NCBI RefSeq assembly: GCF_001874625.1
Contig: NZ_CP017671.1
Span: 3,658,001 to 3,722,000, forward strand
DNA length: 64,000 bases
Direction: 5' to 3'
Source of the DNA: Providencia rettgeri
GTDB lineage: Bacteria; Pseudomonadota; Gammaproteobacteria; Enterobacterales; Enterobacteriaceae
A program made the translations under genes and the position numbers. Positions 45,874 to 55,117 of this stretch are shown one piece after another. The first letter of the stretch is position 1; each line of letters opens with the position of its first letter. Under the pieces are notes generated by a model, which was given only the letters and a program-made list of their open reading frames with translations, searched no databases and was not told where the DNA came from.

Positions 45874-47148
45874 ATGCAAGCTAAACCTAGAAGTATTTTG
45901 CAAGTAACAGGAATGTCACGAAGAAATGCATTAAAAGCTTTCGCTATTGGTAGCGCGGTTTTAACTATTCCAACTTTAAAAGCTAAAGAAAAATTCGCTG
46001 ATTGCCAACCCACTTACAATAAAGCGGTTAATTATCTTGGAGAACACCAAGCCGGTGTATTAACACCCGAGCCTAAAAATGCCTCATTTATCGCTTTCAA
46101 TATTACGTCGAATACTGTTGAAGAACTACAAACTATTTTCGCTTTGTTAACCGAGCGCATTGCATACCTTACCCAACCACAAACAATACCTTCAACAGAA
46201 AATGATAAAATGCCTCCAGCTGAGTCCGGTATTCTCGGGACACATTTGCAACCTGACCTACTCACTATCACTGTGGCACTAGGAAACTCCCTTTTTGATA
46301 ACCGATTTGGTCTCAACAAAATTAAACCTAAATACCTCAGTGAAATGACGAGTTTCCCTAACGATAGGCTAGAGAAAAAATGGTGTGGTGGGGACTTTTT
46401 ACTACAAATATGTGCCAACAGCCAAGAAAGTGTTATTTATGCATTAAGGGATATTTTACGCCATGTATCTCCCTATTGCTTCCCATTATGGAAAATTGAC
46501 GGTTTCTTACCTGCACGAGATATCGACAATCACTCGACTCCAATTAACTTGTTCGGTTTTAAGGATGGAACGGGCAATGCCCCCTCTTCTGACACATCAT
46601 TGATGAATAAACTGATTTGGATAACAGATGGAAGTAAAGAACCTTCTTGGTGTGATGGCGGTACATACCAAGCCGTGCGCTTAATACGCTTCAATCTTGA
46701 ATTTTGGGATAGAACGCCATTAGAAGATCAAGAAAACGATTTTGGACGTCATAAAGACTCCGGAGCACCAATAGGGATGAAAAATGAACATGATGACCCA
46801 GCCTTTGAAAAAGACCCACATGGCGATCGTATATTGTTTGACTCTCATATGCGCCGTGCTGAGCCTCGTAATCCTGAACGTTATACTGCCAAGCTTAGGC
46901 GCAGAAGTTACAGCTATTCTTTAGGCTTAACAGAGTCTGGTGCTCTAGATATGGGGCTAATCTTTGTATCTTTTCAACAAAATTTAAAAACGGGTTTTAT
47001 TGATACTCAAAAACGTCTCAATGGTGAACCCCTAGAGAGATACATAAAGCCTTTCGGTGGTGGGTACTACTTCGTCTTGCCGGGGGTAAAAAATTCACAA
47101 GGTTATCTTGCTGAAAAAATGTTTACAGCATTAAAACAAACCAAATAA
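45874..47148 (+). CDS. efeB: DyP-type haem peroxidase EfeB
   Basis: A 424-residue Tat-exported DyP peroxidase, the same size as E. coli EfeB (423). The Tat motif SRRNALKAF follows a short n-region. The GFKDGTGNA motif contains the distal catalytic Asp231, and His325 in HMRRAEP is the probable proximal haem ligand. In Efe systems it oxidises Fe(II) or acts on haem in the periplasm. Last gene of the operon, 11 bases after the M75 gene, followed by a strong terminator. Confidence 0.93.
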   Translation: MQAKPRSILQVTGMSRRNALKAFAIGSAVLTIPTLKAKEKFADCQPTYNKAVNYLGEHQAGVLTPEPKNASFIAFNITSNTVEELQTIFALLTERIAYLTQPQTIPSTENDKMPPAESGILGTHLQPDLLTITVALGNSLFDNRFGLNKIKPKYLSEMTSFPNDRLEKKWCGGDFLLQICANSQESVIYALRDILRHVSPYCFPLWKIDGFLPARDIDNHSTPINLFGFKDGTGNAPSSDTSLMNKLIWITDGSKEPSWCDGGTYQAVRLIRFNLEFWDRTPLEDQENDFGRHKDSGAPIGMKNEHDDPAFEKDPHGDRILFDSHMRRAEPRNPERYTAKLRRRSYSYSLGLTESGALDMGLIFVSFQQNLKTGFIDTQKRLNGEPLERYIKPFGGGYYFVLPGVKNSQGYLAEKMFTALKQTK

Positions 47149-47171
47149 AGTGATTTAACTCTCCTATCATG

Positions 47172-47217
47172 TAAAAGGCCCCTCAGTGGTTAGACAATCA
47201 ATTACTGAGGGGCTTTT
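47172..47217 (+). terminator. Terminator of the iron operon
   Basis: Arms CCCCTCAGT and ACTGAGGGG inside AAAAG/CTTTT flanks, 25-70 bases after the efeB stop. It probably works in both directions. Confidence 0.85.
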
Positions 47218-47311
47218 ACCATTTACAATTAATATTCTTAATCACTAGCCATTGGCTATATCACCTAAATATTATCTATTCATCACTGTTGTTTAGGCTT
47301 TACTGCATTTA

Positions 47312-48046
47312 TTATTTTTGGCGTTCCTTCACATCCGCTTCAACTTCCTGTTTCCAATCCTCTGATATTGGTGCAGACATCTGCTTTGATTCAACCGCTT
47401 TATTGACAGCACGATAAGCTTTATCATATCCCGTACCATCTTGGACATACCCCGTCGCATTAGCACCTTTAATGCCAATGTTTTCAGCTTCAGAAATTGC
47501 GTCAATATTTGCACCTAAGAAAATAAAATCCCATTTATCTTCCGTTTCCGCTGATTTAATCATCGCTTTAATTTTAGCTTGAGAATATTTACGACTGCTA
47601 TTTTCTTGACCATCCGTAATAATGATAAATAGAACATTATTATTTTTAGTCACTTTTCTATTTTCACGCATTTTTTCGATGCCTTCCCCAATTGCATCTA
47701 ATAGTGCGGTATAACCGCCAACTGGGTAATCATCCAGCGTTAAATTAGCTACTTTATCAATAGGTTCCCTATTGTAGAGCAGGTTTGTTTTATCATTAAA
47801 TAGCAGTGTCGTAATGTAAGTTTTGGCTTTTTTGTCTCTATTTTCAGCAAGAACACTGTTATAGCCGCCAATAGTATCTGATTCGAAACCAGACATTGAT
47901 CCACTTTTATCGAGAATAAAAACGAGATCTAAAACATCAGGTTCTTTCTTAATTTCGACAACTGATTTGCTACTTGCAACAGTAGTGAACAACAATAAAA
48001 ATGCTGCTGATATAACAGCAAAAACAGATTGCTTTGATAGGTTCAT
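47312..48046 (-). CDS. Secreted von Willebrand factor A-domain protein
   Basis: A 244-residue protein starting at the ATG at 48046 (AAGGA 8-9 bases upstream), which opens a signal peptide (VFAVISAAFLLLFTTVASS). The rest is one VWA domain with an intact MIDAS: Asp46, Ser48 and Ser50 in DKSGSM, the distant Thr in GGYTALLDAIG, and the Asp in IITDGQENSS. The metal site suggests ligand binding in the periplasm or at the surface. Partner unknown; the neighbouring lipoprotein gene on the same strand may be related. Confidence 0.78.
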   Translation of the reverse strand: MNLSKQSVFAVISAAFLLLFTTVASSKSVVEIKKEPDVLDLVFILDKSGSMSGFESDTIGGYNSVLAENRDKKAKTYITTLLFNDKTNLLYNREPIDKVANLTLDDYPVGGYTALLDAIGEGIEKMRENRKVTKNNNVLFIIITDGQENSSRKYSQAKIKAMIKSAETEDKWDFIFLGANIDAISEAENIGIKGANATGYVQDGTGYDKAYRAVNKAVESKQMSAPISEDWKQEVEADVKERQK

Positions 48047-48232
48047 TGCCGAGTTCCTTGGTATGGTTGATATAAAGACTTCCATATCCAATGTCTCTTT
48101 TCCTACTATTATTTCAAATAAGATTACTCTGCTTACTTAATAAGCTTTTTCTTAATTAAGAATGAGACGAACCATTACTAAATAATTAGCTCTTATGTGT
48201 AGAAATATCACTGTAATTAGAATAAGTTAAAT

Positions 48233-49126
48233 TTACCTTACCCAAATACCATTTTCCCTGAGTAAATTAATTTGTTGGATAAATTCATTATATTTCACAT
48301 TTTCAGAAACGGTATTAGATGCAGAACTCTGCGCATATTCATGAACTAATTCAGTTGTCGCTTGATAGAATTCTTCATTCAGCTTTTTATGTATATCAGC
48401 ATCATCAGAATCTTTCAGCTTTCTAACCAATTTTACTAGTTTTTCTGCTTTTAATTGCACATTAGCATTAGCAAAATCAGCGGTGGGTTCTACATACATA
48501 AAATCTATATTCACGGAATCTAAAAAACCATGATGATTTTTCTGAGGTAATAGGTTTTTGTTATATTCATTTTTTATATATTGAATTAATTCAAGCTTAT
48601 CAAAGCACTTAGATTTAATATTCCCATCTAAATTATCGTCATAAAGGGTAATTGACTCAGGAAATGCTTCCCCTACAGGGTAACTACATCTAAATATATT
48701 TGCATCAATGATCGTGGCATTTGAGCTTCGAATAGGCATTTCTAACTCATGACCATTAATGGTCACAGGGTAACTAGCAGGCTGAAACCTATTTTCTTTA
48801 CCATCAACCGCATACACTTCAGATAAAGTATAATAAACAAACTGATTTGGGTTAATAATCCCACCTGAATTATTTTCAAAAACAAAAAAGTCAGTTATAT
48901 GCCCTTTTTCATCTTCTAAATGATGTAACCCACTAGAAATTAAAATAACCCCTTTCCCATCCGGTAAAATATCATAAGCTTTACCATCTAACTTAAAGGT
49001 CATTGTATCTGTACTAGGATTAGTGTAATAGAATTTACCTTTTCCATCTAACGCCTGAAAATCATCACAAGCAGAAATAGATATGACTGCGGCAATAAAC
49101 CAAATAATTTTTAGGATGATTTTCAT
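48233..49126 (-). CDS. Lipoprotein of unknown function
   Basis: A 297-residue protein with a lipoprotein signal: a hydrophobic core and lipobox SISAC with the lipidated cysteine at position 20, followed by Asp-Asp (which may favour inner-membrane retention). The first half appears beta-rich (FYYTNPSTDTMTFKLDGKAYDILPDGKGVILIS), the second half is helical and charged. No family recognised. It is on the same strand as the VWA gene, 186 bases upstream, so co-transcription is possible. Confidence 0.68.
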   Translation of the reverse strand: MKIILKIIWFIAAVISISACDDFQALDGKGKFYYTNPSTDTMTFKLDGKAYDILPDGKGVILISSGLHHLEDEKGHITDFFVFENNSGGIINPNQFVYYTLSEVYAVDGKENRFQPASYPVTINGHELEMPIRSSNATIIDANIFRCSYPVGEAFPESITLYDDNLDGNIKSKCFDKLELIQYIKNEYNKNLLPQKNHHGFLDSVNIDFMYVEPTADFANANVQLKAEKLVKLVRKLKDSDDADIHKKLNEEFYQATTELVHEYAQSSASNTVSENVKYNEFIQQINLLRENGIWVR

Positions 49127-49347
49127 AATATTATTTCCAAATGATAATTTTATAGTTATTCTAAATAATCAGAATGTTACACCTGAATGAGGGGGGGTTA
49201 TCTCTCACTTTAAATATTACCAGCAATGCTAACAGTATATTATTAATTGATATTGATAAAAATAACTTTACGATAAGTGCTTTAACTAACTAATTTACTG
49301 TTAACTATCTATTTTGTTGCAATCAACACCCTAAAATAGTTTAAATA

Positions 49348-50274
49348 TTATCCATTATGACCACGTAATACTTTTAATAATACTTGATAAACATCCTCCA
49401 TCATTGGTGTAAGAGGCTGATTATTACGCATTAAAGCGACTGTACGAGTTAATTCAGGTTGCTGAAGTTGTAATACTTTCAGTTCAGGGTCACGTAAATG
49501 AACAGTATAAAGTTGAGGTAGGATGGCAATAGCTAGTTTAGAACGAACTAAACCATATAGAGTTTCAATATAATCAACTTGATAACGAATATTTAATTTG
49601 AGCCGATGGCTTTCTACTGTTGCAGCAACTAAACGTTGAATATTCCCTTTAGAAAATACAGCAATGTCGCGATTATTCAGTAATTTCCAAGGTAAATGAA
49701 ATTCATTGTTCGCTAACCTGTCATCATGATGAATAACAGCAACAAAAGGGTCATCTTGTAATGGGGAAATACTCAGCTCTTGTGGAACTGAACTGTCTAG
49801 AACCCCTATGCCAAAATCAACTTCATGATTAATTATCTGGTTCACGAGTGAGTCATTAGTTTGATCATAAAACTCGGTTTTTAATCTAGGAAATAATTGG
49901 TTTAATTGTTCAGGAACAGATGGAAATACTAATGAACTCACAGAAGGAACAAGCCCTATACGCACTATACCATCACCACCATCCTCGATAATTTTTTGAA
50001 TATCACTAAATGCACGATGCGACACACTGAGGATTTGCTGTGCATGAGGTAAAATAGCAGCACCTAGTTCCGTTAATGTGACTGATGATGCCGTTCGATT
50101 AATTAGCTTTCCACCTAAAACAGATTCAATTTGCCGTAAAGCACTACTAAGTGCAGGCTGACTTACAGCTAAACGATTAGCTGTTTCAGTAAAATGACGC
50201 AGCTTTGCCAAAGTGACAAAATACTGTAATTGTTTGAGCGTCAGTGCCGGCAGCCGTTGCCAAGGTTCTGTCAT
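49348..50274 (-). CDS. LysR-family regulator, divergent from ade
   Basis: A 308-residue LysR-type regulator. The helix-turn-helix lies at about 15-60 (LKQLQYFVTLAKLRHFTETANRLAVSQPALSSALRQIESVLGG), followed by a periplasmic-binding-protein-like effector domain. The fold resembles OxyR/CynR-type members. It is divergent from the adenine deaminase/permease operon and may control it in addition to PurR. Effector unknown. Confidence 0.88.
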   Translation of the reverse strand: MTEPWQRLPALTLKQLQYFVTLAKLRHFTETANRLAVSQPALSSALRQIESVLGGKLINRTASSVTLTELGAAILPHAQQILSVSHRAFSDIQKIIEDGGDGIVRIGLVPSVSSLVFPSVPEQLNQLFPRLKTEFYDQTNDSLVNQIINHEVDFGIGVLDSSVPQELSISPLQDDPFVAVIHHDDRLANNEFHLPWKLLNNRDIAVFSKGNIQRLVAATVESHRLKLNIRYQVDYIETLYGLVRSKLAIAILPQLYTVHLRDPELKVLQLQQPELTRTVALMRNNQPLTPMMEDVYQVLLKVLRGHNG

Positions 50275-50361
50275 AATCGTTAATTGTCTGCAGATTGAAT
50301 AATCATGGAATATTCATCCTATCATAACCTTCTCTTATAGCCTGATAAATTTTATCATCTT

Positions 50362-50375
50362 GGCAAACGTTTGCC
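50362..50375 (+). promoter_or_regulatory. PurR-like box upstream of ade
   Basis: The perfect palindrome GGCAAACGTTTGCC matches the core of the PurR consensus (CAAACGTTTG with flanking G and C). Its place just before a purine-salvage operon supports PurR control. It also argues against starting ade at 50360. Confidence 0.75.
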
Positions 50376-50419
50376 TTGCTCATAAAGTAGCAACCATAAA
50401 TCATATAAATGGTATTTTT

Positions 50420-52192
50420 ATGAACATAACAGAGCAAACTCGGCGTAATGCTATTCAAGCCGCAAAAGGCAATATTCCTTTTGACCTTTTACTCACACAA
50501 GCCAATATCGTTGATATGGTAACAGGCGAGATACGCTCCGCAGATATCGGTATCGTAGATAATTTGATTGCAAGTGTCCACCCAACAGGTTCACGCACTG
50601 ATGCAAAAGAAGTTCATGATTTATCGGGTTATTTTATTTCACCTGGGTTAATTGACACTCACGTCCATTTAGAAAGTTCTCACCTTCCACCAGCTCGTTA
50701 TGCAGAAATCGTTCTAACTCAAGGGACAACTGCCGTCTTTTGGGACCCCCATGAACTTGCTAATGTATTAGGATTAGAGGGAGTCCGCTATGCAATTGAC
50801 TCTAGTCGTAATTTACCTTTAGACGTTATGGTTGCTGCACCATCATCCGTCCCATCTACGCCAGGGTTGGAAATGTCGGGGGCAGATTTCGCAGGCAAAG
50901 AAATGTCAACTATGCTTAGTTGGCCTGAAGTGCGGGGGGTCGCCGAGGTTATGGATATGCATGGCGTACTCAATGGCAGCGAAAAAATGGAGGAAGTGCT
51001 GAATGCAGGGCTCCAATCCGGTAAATTAATAGAAGGGCATGCTCGAGGGTTAAAAGGTGCCGAATTACAGGCTTACCTCGCGGCAGGCGTTACTTCAGAC
51101 CATGAGTTAACTTCCGCTGATGACGCGCTGGAAAAACTCAGAGCGGGCCTTACTTTAGAAATTCGAGGCTCCCATCCCTACTTACTCCCTGACATTGTGA
51201 ATGCACTGAGATCATTGCCCCATTTATCATCGCAAATCACAGTCTGTACCGACGATGTTCCACCCGATATGCTGATAGAAAAAGGTGGTATTATCGCTTT
51301 ACTCAACCTATTGATTGAATATGGCATGCCAGCAACTGATGCACTGCGCTTTGCAACACTCAATGCGGCTATTCGCTTACAACGTAATGACCTTGGTTTA
51401 ATTGCCGCAGGCAGAAAAGCTAACTTCGTACTCTTTGACTCACTGACAACGTTAAAAGCACAAGCCGTTTATGTAGCAGGTAAAAAAATTGCAGAAAAAG
51501 GCAAATTAATACATGCCATTAGTTCTCCATCAGATATTTTACCACCTCGAGATACTATGCATCTTTCCCCAATTACCGCGGATGATTGCCAACTTAAAAT
51601 TGATGGAGTGAATAACGGAATAGCTAGATTGCGGCATATCCATGGCGCCCGCTTTACTCAATGGGGAGAAGTTGATGTGCAAGTTACTAATGGCATAGTA
51701 CAACTTCCTGATAATTTTAGTTTTATTCGCGTTCAGCACCGCCATGGGCGTCATGATGCACGACCACAGATTGCCCTGCTCGAAGGTTGGGGTGAATTAC
51801 GCGGCGCCATCGCTACTAGCTATTCACATGACTCTCATAACCTTGTCGTGCTCGGTCGTGACCCACAGGATATGGCGATTGCCGCCAATTTATTGATAGA
51901 AAGCGGTGGAGGCATGGCCTTAGTCCAAAATGGACAAACTTTAGCCCATGTAGCTATGCCAATTGCGGGCATGTTATCGGATTTACCCGCCTCAGAACTC
52001 GCCGAGCAGTTCCGTCAATTACGTGAGTTAAGCCATAAAATTGCTGACTGGGAACCGCCTTATCGTGTTTTCAAAGCGATAGAAGGAACTTGTCTAGCCT
52101 GTAATGCAGGGCCACATTTAACCGACTTAGGATTAACAGATGGAACAACACGTCAACTTGTTGATGCCGTTCTTCATTTTTCCGAGCACTAA
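50420..52192 (+). CDS. ade: Adenine deaminase
   Basis: A 590-residue amidohydrolase that converts adenine to hypoxanthine. It has the metal motif HVHLES after the PGLIDT strand, DPHE, EGHARG and the CTDD motif of the adenine deaminase family, then a C-terminal domain with SHDSHNLVVLGRD and AIAANLLIESGGG. E. coli Ade has 588 residues, but this protein is clearly divergent from it. The ATG at 50420 is chosen because an earlier start lies inside the PurR palindrome. It is followed by a purine permease 49 bases on. Confidence 0.88.
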   Translation: MNITEQTRRNAIQAAKGNIPFDLLLTQANIVDMVTGEIRSADIGIVDNLIASVHPTGSRTDAKEVHDLSGYFISPGLIDTHVHLESSHLPPARYAEIVLTQGTTAVFWDPHELANVLGLEGVRYAIDSSRNLPLDVMVAAPSSVPSTPGLEMSGADFAGKEMSTMLSWPEVRGVAEVMDMHGVLNGSEKMEEVLNAGLQSGKLIEGHARGLKGAELQAYLAAGVTSDHELTSADDALEKLRAGLTLEIRGSHPYLLPDIVNALRSLPHLSSQITVCTDDVPPDMLIEKGGIIALLNLLIEYGMPATDALRFATLNAAIRLQRNDLGLIAAGRKANFVLFDSLTTLKAQAVYVAGKKIAEKGKLIHAISSPSDILPPRDTMHLSPITADDCQLKIDGVNNGIARLRHIHGARFTQWGEVDVQVTNGIVQLPDNFSFIRVQHRHGRHDARPQIALLEGWGELRGAIATSYSHDSHNLVVLGRDPQDMAIAANLLIESGGGMALVQNGQTLAHVAMPIAGMLSDLPASELAEQFRQLRELSHKIADWEPPYRVFKAIEGTCLACNAGPHLTDLGLTDGTTRQLVDAVLHFSEH

Positions 52193-52241
52193 TGACCTAA
52201 AAATACGAATATACCAAAAATAATGACAGGAGAGCCTATTA

Positions 52242-53585
52242 ATGGCTGAAAATTCAATAAATACGCCAACATCAGGGAGTTGGTTAGAAAAACGCTTCGC
52301 ATTAAAAGAACGCGGAAGTTCAATTAAAACTGAGTGTTTATCGGGTATCACGGGCTTTTTAGCTGCCGCTTATCTATTGGTGGTAATTCCTGGTTTATTA
52401 GCCGCGGGTGGAATGGATAAAGGCGCTGCAACAACAGGGACCATTATTGTCTTTGTGCTTGCCAGCTTATTAATGGCTTTTTATGCAAATTTACCTTTTA
52501 TTGTGGGTCCTGGAATTGGCGGGTCGGTACTCGTTGGTATTACCCTAGCGGGCAGCGAAGGAATAGATTGGCAAATAGGGTTAGGTATTGCGTGCTGGTC
52601 TGGTATTTTATTTTTTCTGTTAACCAAATTCGGCTTACGTGAAGTAGTAACTCGTTCAGTACCTCAATCAATTAAACTCGGATTAACTGCATCAATTGGG
52701 CTTTTTGTTGCTGTATTAGGCTTTCGCAATGCTGGGCTAGTATTAGCCAATCCAAAAACTAATGCATTAATGTTAGGTGATTTCCTTTCACCGGGTGCTT
52801 TAGTTGCCCTTGCAGGTTTTTTTGTCGCTATCGCATTACAAGCGCGTAAAATTCCCGGTGGAATATTATGGGCCATTTTATTTGCGACTATTTTAGGTAT
52901 TCCATTTGGTGTCACAAAACTACCTGAAAGTTTTATTGGTGTTCCTCATTCTATCGCACCAGTTCTTGGGCAAGTTGATTTAATTGGTGCGTTGAATATT
53001 GCATTTTTACCCTTCTTATTTGTCTTTTTTGCTGCTGAATTTTTCTCTACCATGGGAACAACATTAGCCGTTGGCGGCGAAGCAGGTCTATTAGATAAAG
53101 AAGGTAATATGCCGAATATAAACCGCCCATTTATCGTTGACTCAATCGCAGCAGCATTAGGGCCAATGGTCGGCATTCCAGCTGCAACAGCATTAATAGA
53201 GTCGTCGGCAGCCGCTGAAGCGGGTGGTAAAACAGGAATGACAGCTCTTGCCGCAGCATTTATGTTTTTATTAATGTTATTATTTACCCCTATTGCATTA
53301 ATGATCCCAGCACAAGCCACCGCGCCCGCATTAATTTTGATTGGTCTAAATATGTTTAGTGGTCTACGTAAAGTTGATTTAGGCAACTTTACTGATGGGT
53401 TACCTGTTTTAATGATGGTGATGATCACCTTAATTGCCAATAGCTTTGGAACAGGGATTGCTGGCGGGTTGTTATTCTATATTTTAATTAAAGCTGTTGC
53501 TGGTAAATGGCGCGAGATCCCTATCAGTTTATGGATTCTAGCAGTCCCTCTCGTGTATTATTTCTCAACACTAGTAAAACACTAA
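52242..53585 (+). CDS. AzgA-type purine permease (NCS2 superfamily)
   Basis: A 447-residue permease with about 12-14 hydrophobic segments. It belongs to the AzgA-like hypoxanthine/guanine/adenine branch: KTECLSGITGFLAAAYLLVV start, GPGIGGSVLVGITLAG, FFAAEFFSTMGTTLAVGGEAG and GIPAATALIESSAAAEAGGKTG. Its position after ade suggests that it imports adenine (or hypoxanthine) for the deaminase. Close relatives in E. coli are AdeP/AdeQ and GhxP/GhxQ; I cannot choose among them. Confidence 0.9.
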   Translation: MAENSINTPTSGSWLEKRFALKERGSSIKTECLSGITGFLAAAYLLVVIPGLLAAGGMDKGAATTGTIIVFVLASLLMAFYANLPFIVGPGIGGSVLVGITLAGSEGIDWQIGLGIACWSGILFFLLTKFGLREVVTRSVPQSIKLGLTASIGLFVAVLGFRNAGLVLANPKTNALMLGDFLSPGALVALAGFFVAIALQARKIPGGILWAILFATILGIPFGVTKLPESFIGVPHSIAPVLGQVDLIGALNIAFLPFLFVFFAAEFFSTMGTTLAVGGEAGLLDKEGNMPNINRPFIVDSIAAALGPMVGIPAATALIESSAAAEAGGKTGMTALAAAFMFLLMLLFTPIALMIPAQATAPALILIGLNMFSGLRKVDLGNFTDGLPVLMMVMITLIANSFGTGIAGGLLFYILIKAVAGKWREIPISLWILAVPLVYYFSTLVKH

Positions 53586-53600
53586 TACTCACTGAATGAT

Positions 53601-53690
53601 AAAAAGGCCAGAGTTTAAATAATGACGTGAACCCCAGAAATTGGTTACCCAATGACTGGGGTCAGCTCATAATCAGCGGCCTTTTTTAAT
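53601..53690 (+). terminator. Branched terminator between the permease and ridA
   Basis: Outer arms AAAAAGGCC (53601) and GGCCTTTTTT (from 53678) enclose an inner stem ACCCCAG/CTGGGGT, which itself encloses ATTGG/CCAAT. The 90-base structure ends in a T-run on the plus strand and in A/T on the other, serving both convergent genes. Confidence 0.75.
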
Positions 53691-53700
53691 TAAGCTAACA

Positions 53701-54105
53701 CTAATTTAATACCGCTTGTGCTTCTATTTCTATTAGCCATTCTGGCAATGAAAGGCCTGTCACAATAATCCAAGAAGAGGCGGGAGGCATTTCACCAAAC
53801 TTTTCTTTTAATGCATTTGTAATAGCAAGCTGCTCTTCGTCACTATCATAACCTGCTTTAATATAGATACGTAACATCACGACATGGGATAAATCCCCAC
53901 CCGCTTCACGTAATACATGCTCAATATTAATCAGTGACTGAACTGTTTGTTCATACATCCCACCAGTTACAGTCTCTTGTTCAGCATTTACACCAACCTG
54001 CCCCGATAAAAATAATTGGCGTGTTCCACTCGTTTCTATTGCTTGGCTAAAGCCATACTGCAAAGAGTTAAATACCGTTTTAGGGTTAATTAATTTTTTT
54101 GTCAT
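53701..54105 (-). CDS. RidA/YjgF-family protein
   Basis: A 134-residue member of the RidA family of imine/enamine deaminases and related proteins. It shows the family core (FLSGQVGVNAE, QTVQSLINIEHVLREAGGDLSHVVMLRIYI, PASSWIIVTGL, IEIEAQAVL). The arginine usual near IExEAxA in active RidA (position 105) is not evident, so it may have another activity. It is convergent with the purine permease and shares its terminator. It is followed by the nucleotidyltransferase gene on the same strand. Confidence 0.85.
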   Translation of the reverse strand: MTKKLINPKTVFNSLQYGFSQAIETSGTRQLFLSGQVGVNAEQETVTGGMYEQTVQSLINIEHVLREAGGDLSHVVMLRIYIKAGYDSDEEQLAITNALKEKFGEMPPASSWIIVTGLSLPEWLIEIEAQAVLN

Positions 54106-54234
54106 TTTTTATCCGTTTTAAAATATCAACCAACTGTAAATTATAAAGAAAATTCTATTAAAGTATCTAAGTATCAGACAAATTCTATCTGTTGAAACAA
54201 ATAACGTATTTAAAGCTACATATATTGATAAAGT

Positions 54235-54999
54235 TTATTTAAAACTATTCATGACACCGAGTTCCATAAACTTTGCTAGCTTCTGTATTTCAATTTTTTT
54301 CTTTATCCAATCAGTTGGGATGCCATTTAAGTAAGCCATTTTGGCACCTATTAGGATGGGTTGTAGTTCATCCGGAACCCGGTTTATGACCCAATCAACG
54401 GCTTTATCTTTTGTCACAAACTGCCCAGTTTCCATGGTTTTCCACATTCTAGCCAATGTCAGTAAAACATTTCTCTCATCACTGTCTAAAGATGACAATA
54501 AATTAGGGAGAGAATCTAACATCGCTTGCTTTATTTGCTGTTCATTAACAACAGGGAGTTGATATTCTTTTGATTGCCATAAACTAACAGCTTCTTGCTG
54601 TGCTTGCGCTAACATCAAAGTAAATTCAGGATCGTAAACTTGACCTTCCAACTGCCCTTGCTCAATACTTTGCCGTAACCATTCCCCATACATTAGTTCA
54701 CATTTTGCTGGGTATGAAAGAGAGGCTAACTCGCCTGAAACAAAAACAGCTATTTCTAATGGCCGACGCCCTTGAGGATCGCTAGGATAAAGCCCAGAAA
54801 TTACCATAAAATCAGAAACTAGTAGCGTTCTCTGGTCATGAGTCATTTCTTTATCAATGACAACTAATATATCAATATCACTTGCCGGCTTTAAACCGCC
54901 AGACACGCCTGAACCATGAAGGTAAACGGCAATCAATGAATCGCAAAGATGCCGTTGTAAAATCGACAATATTTGCGCTACCTGATATGAATTTTTCAT
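54235..54999 (-). CDS. ANT(3'')-like aminoglycoside nucleotidyltransferase
   Basis: A 254-residue nucleotidyltransferase of the AadA type. It has the polymerase-beta-like active-site motif LHGSGVSGGLKPASDIDILVV near residues 27-47 (AadA proteins have LYGSA..GGL.P.SDIDLLV) and a C-terminal helical domain. The match includes the two metal-binding aspartates of DID. Such enzymes adenylylate streptomycin and spectinomycin. There is no attC site, integron or insertion sequence, so it is probably a resident chromosomal gene. Actual resistance activity is not shown. Confidence 0.82.
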   Translation of the reverse strand: MKNSYQVAQILSILQRHLCDSLIAVYLHGSGVSGGLKPASDIDILVVIDKEMTHDQRTLLVSDFMVISGLYPSDPQGRRPLEIAVFVSGELASLSYPAKCELMYGEWLRQSIEQGQLEGQVYDPEFTLMLAQAQQEAVSLWQSKEYQLPVVNEQQIKQAMLDSLPNLLSSLDSDERNVLLTLARMWKTMETGQFVTKDKAVDWVINRVPDELQPILIGAKMAYLNGIPTDWIKKKIEIQKLAKFMELGVMNSFK

Positions 55000-55081
55000 A
55001 ACGCTCTAAAAACCTTTTTATAATGTTTTCTAACTCCACATGAGTGACGCTAATTTAGCTATTATTACAATAAAAGATAGG

Positions 55082-55113
55082 CAAAAATAGCCCCATTCTA
55101 GGGACTATTTTTG
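55082..55113 (-). terminator. Terminator of the decarboxylase gene
   Basis: Arms CAAAAATAG(T)CCC and GGGGCTATTTTTG just past the stop at 55118, ending in TTTTT on the minus strand. Confidence 0.75.
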
Positions 55114-55117
55114 TTAA

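Noticed and set aside
52946-53440. 164-codon antisense frame inside the purine permease gene
   Set aside because: It is opposite a clear membrane-protein gene and arises from its codon bias; no start signal and no family resemblance.
54235-54999. Integron cassette origin of the aadA-like gene
   Set aside because: No attC-like inverted core sites, integrase or neighbouring cassettes are visible.
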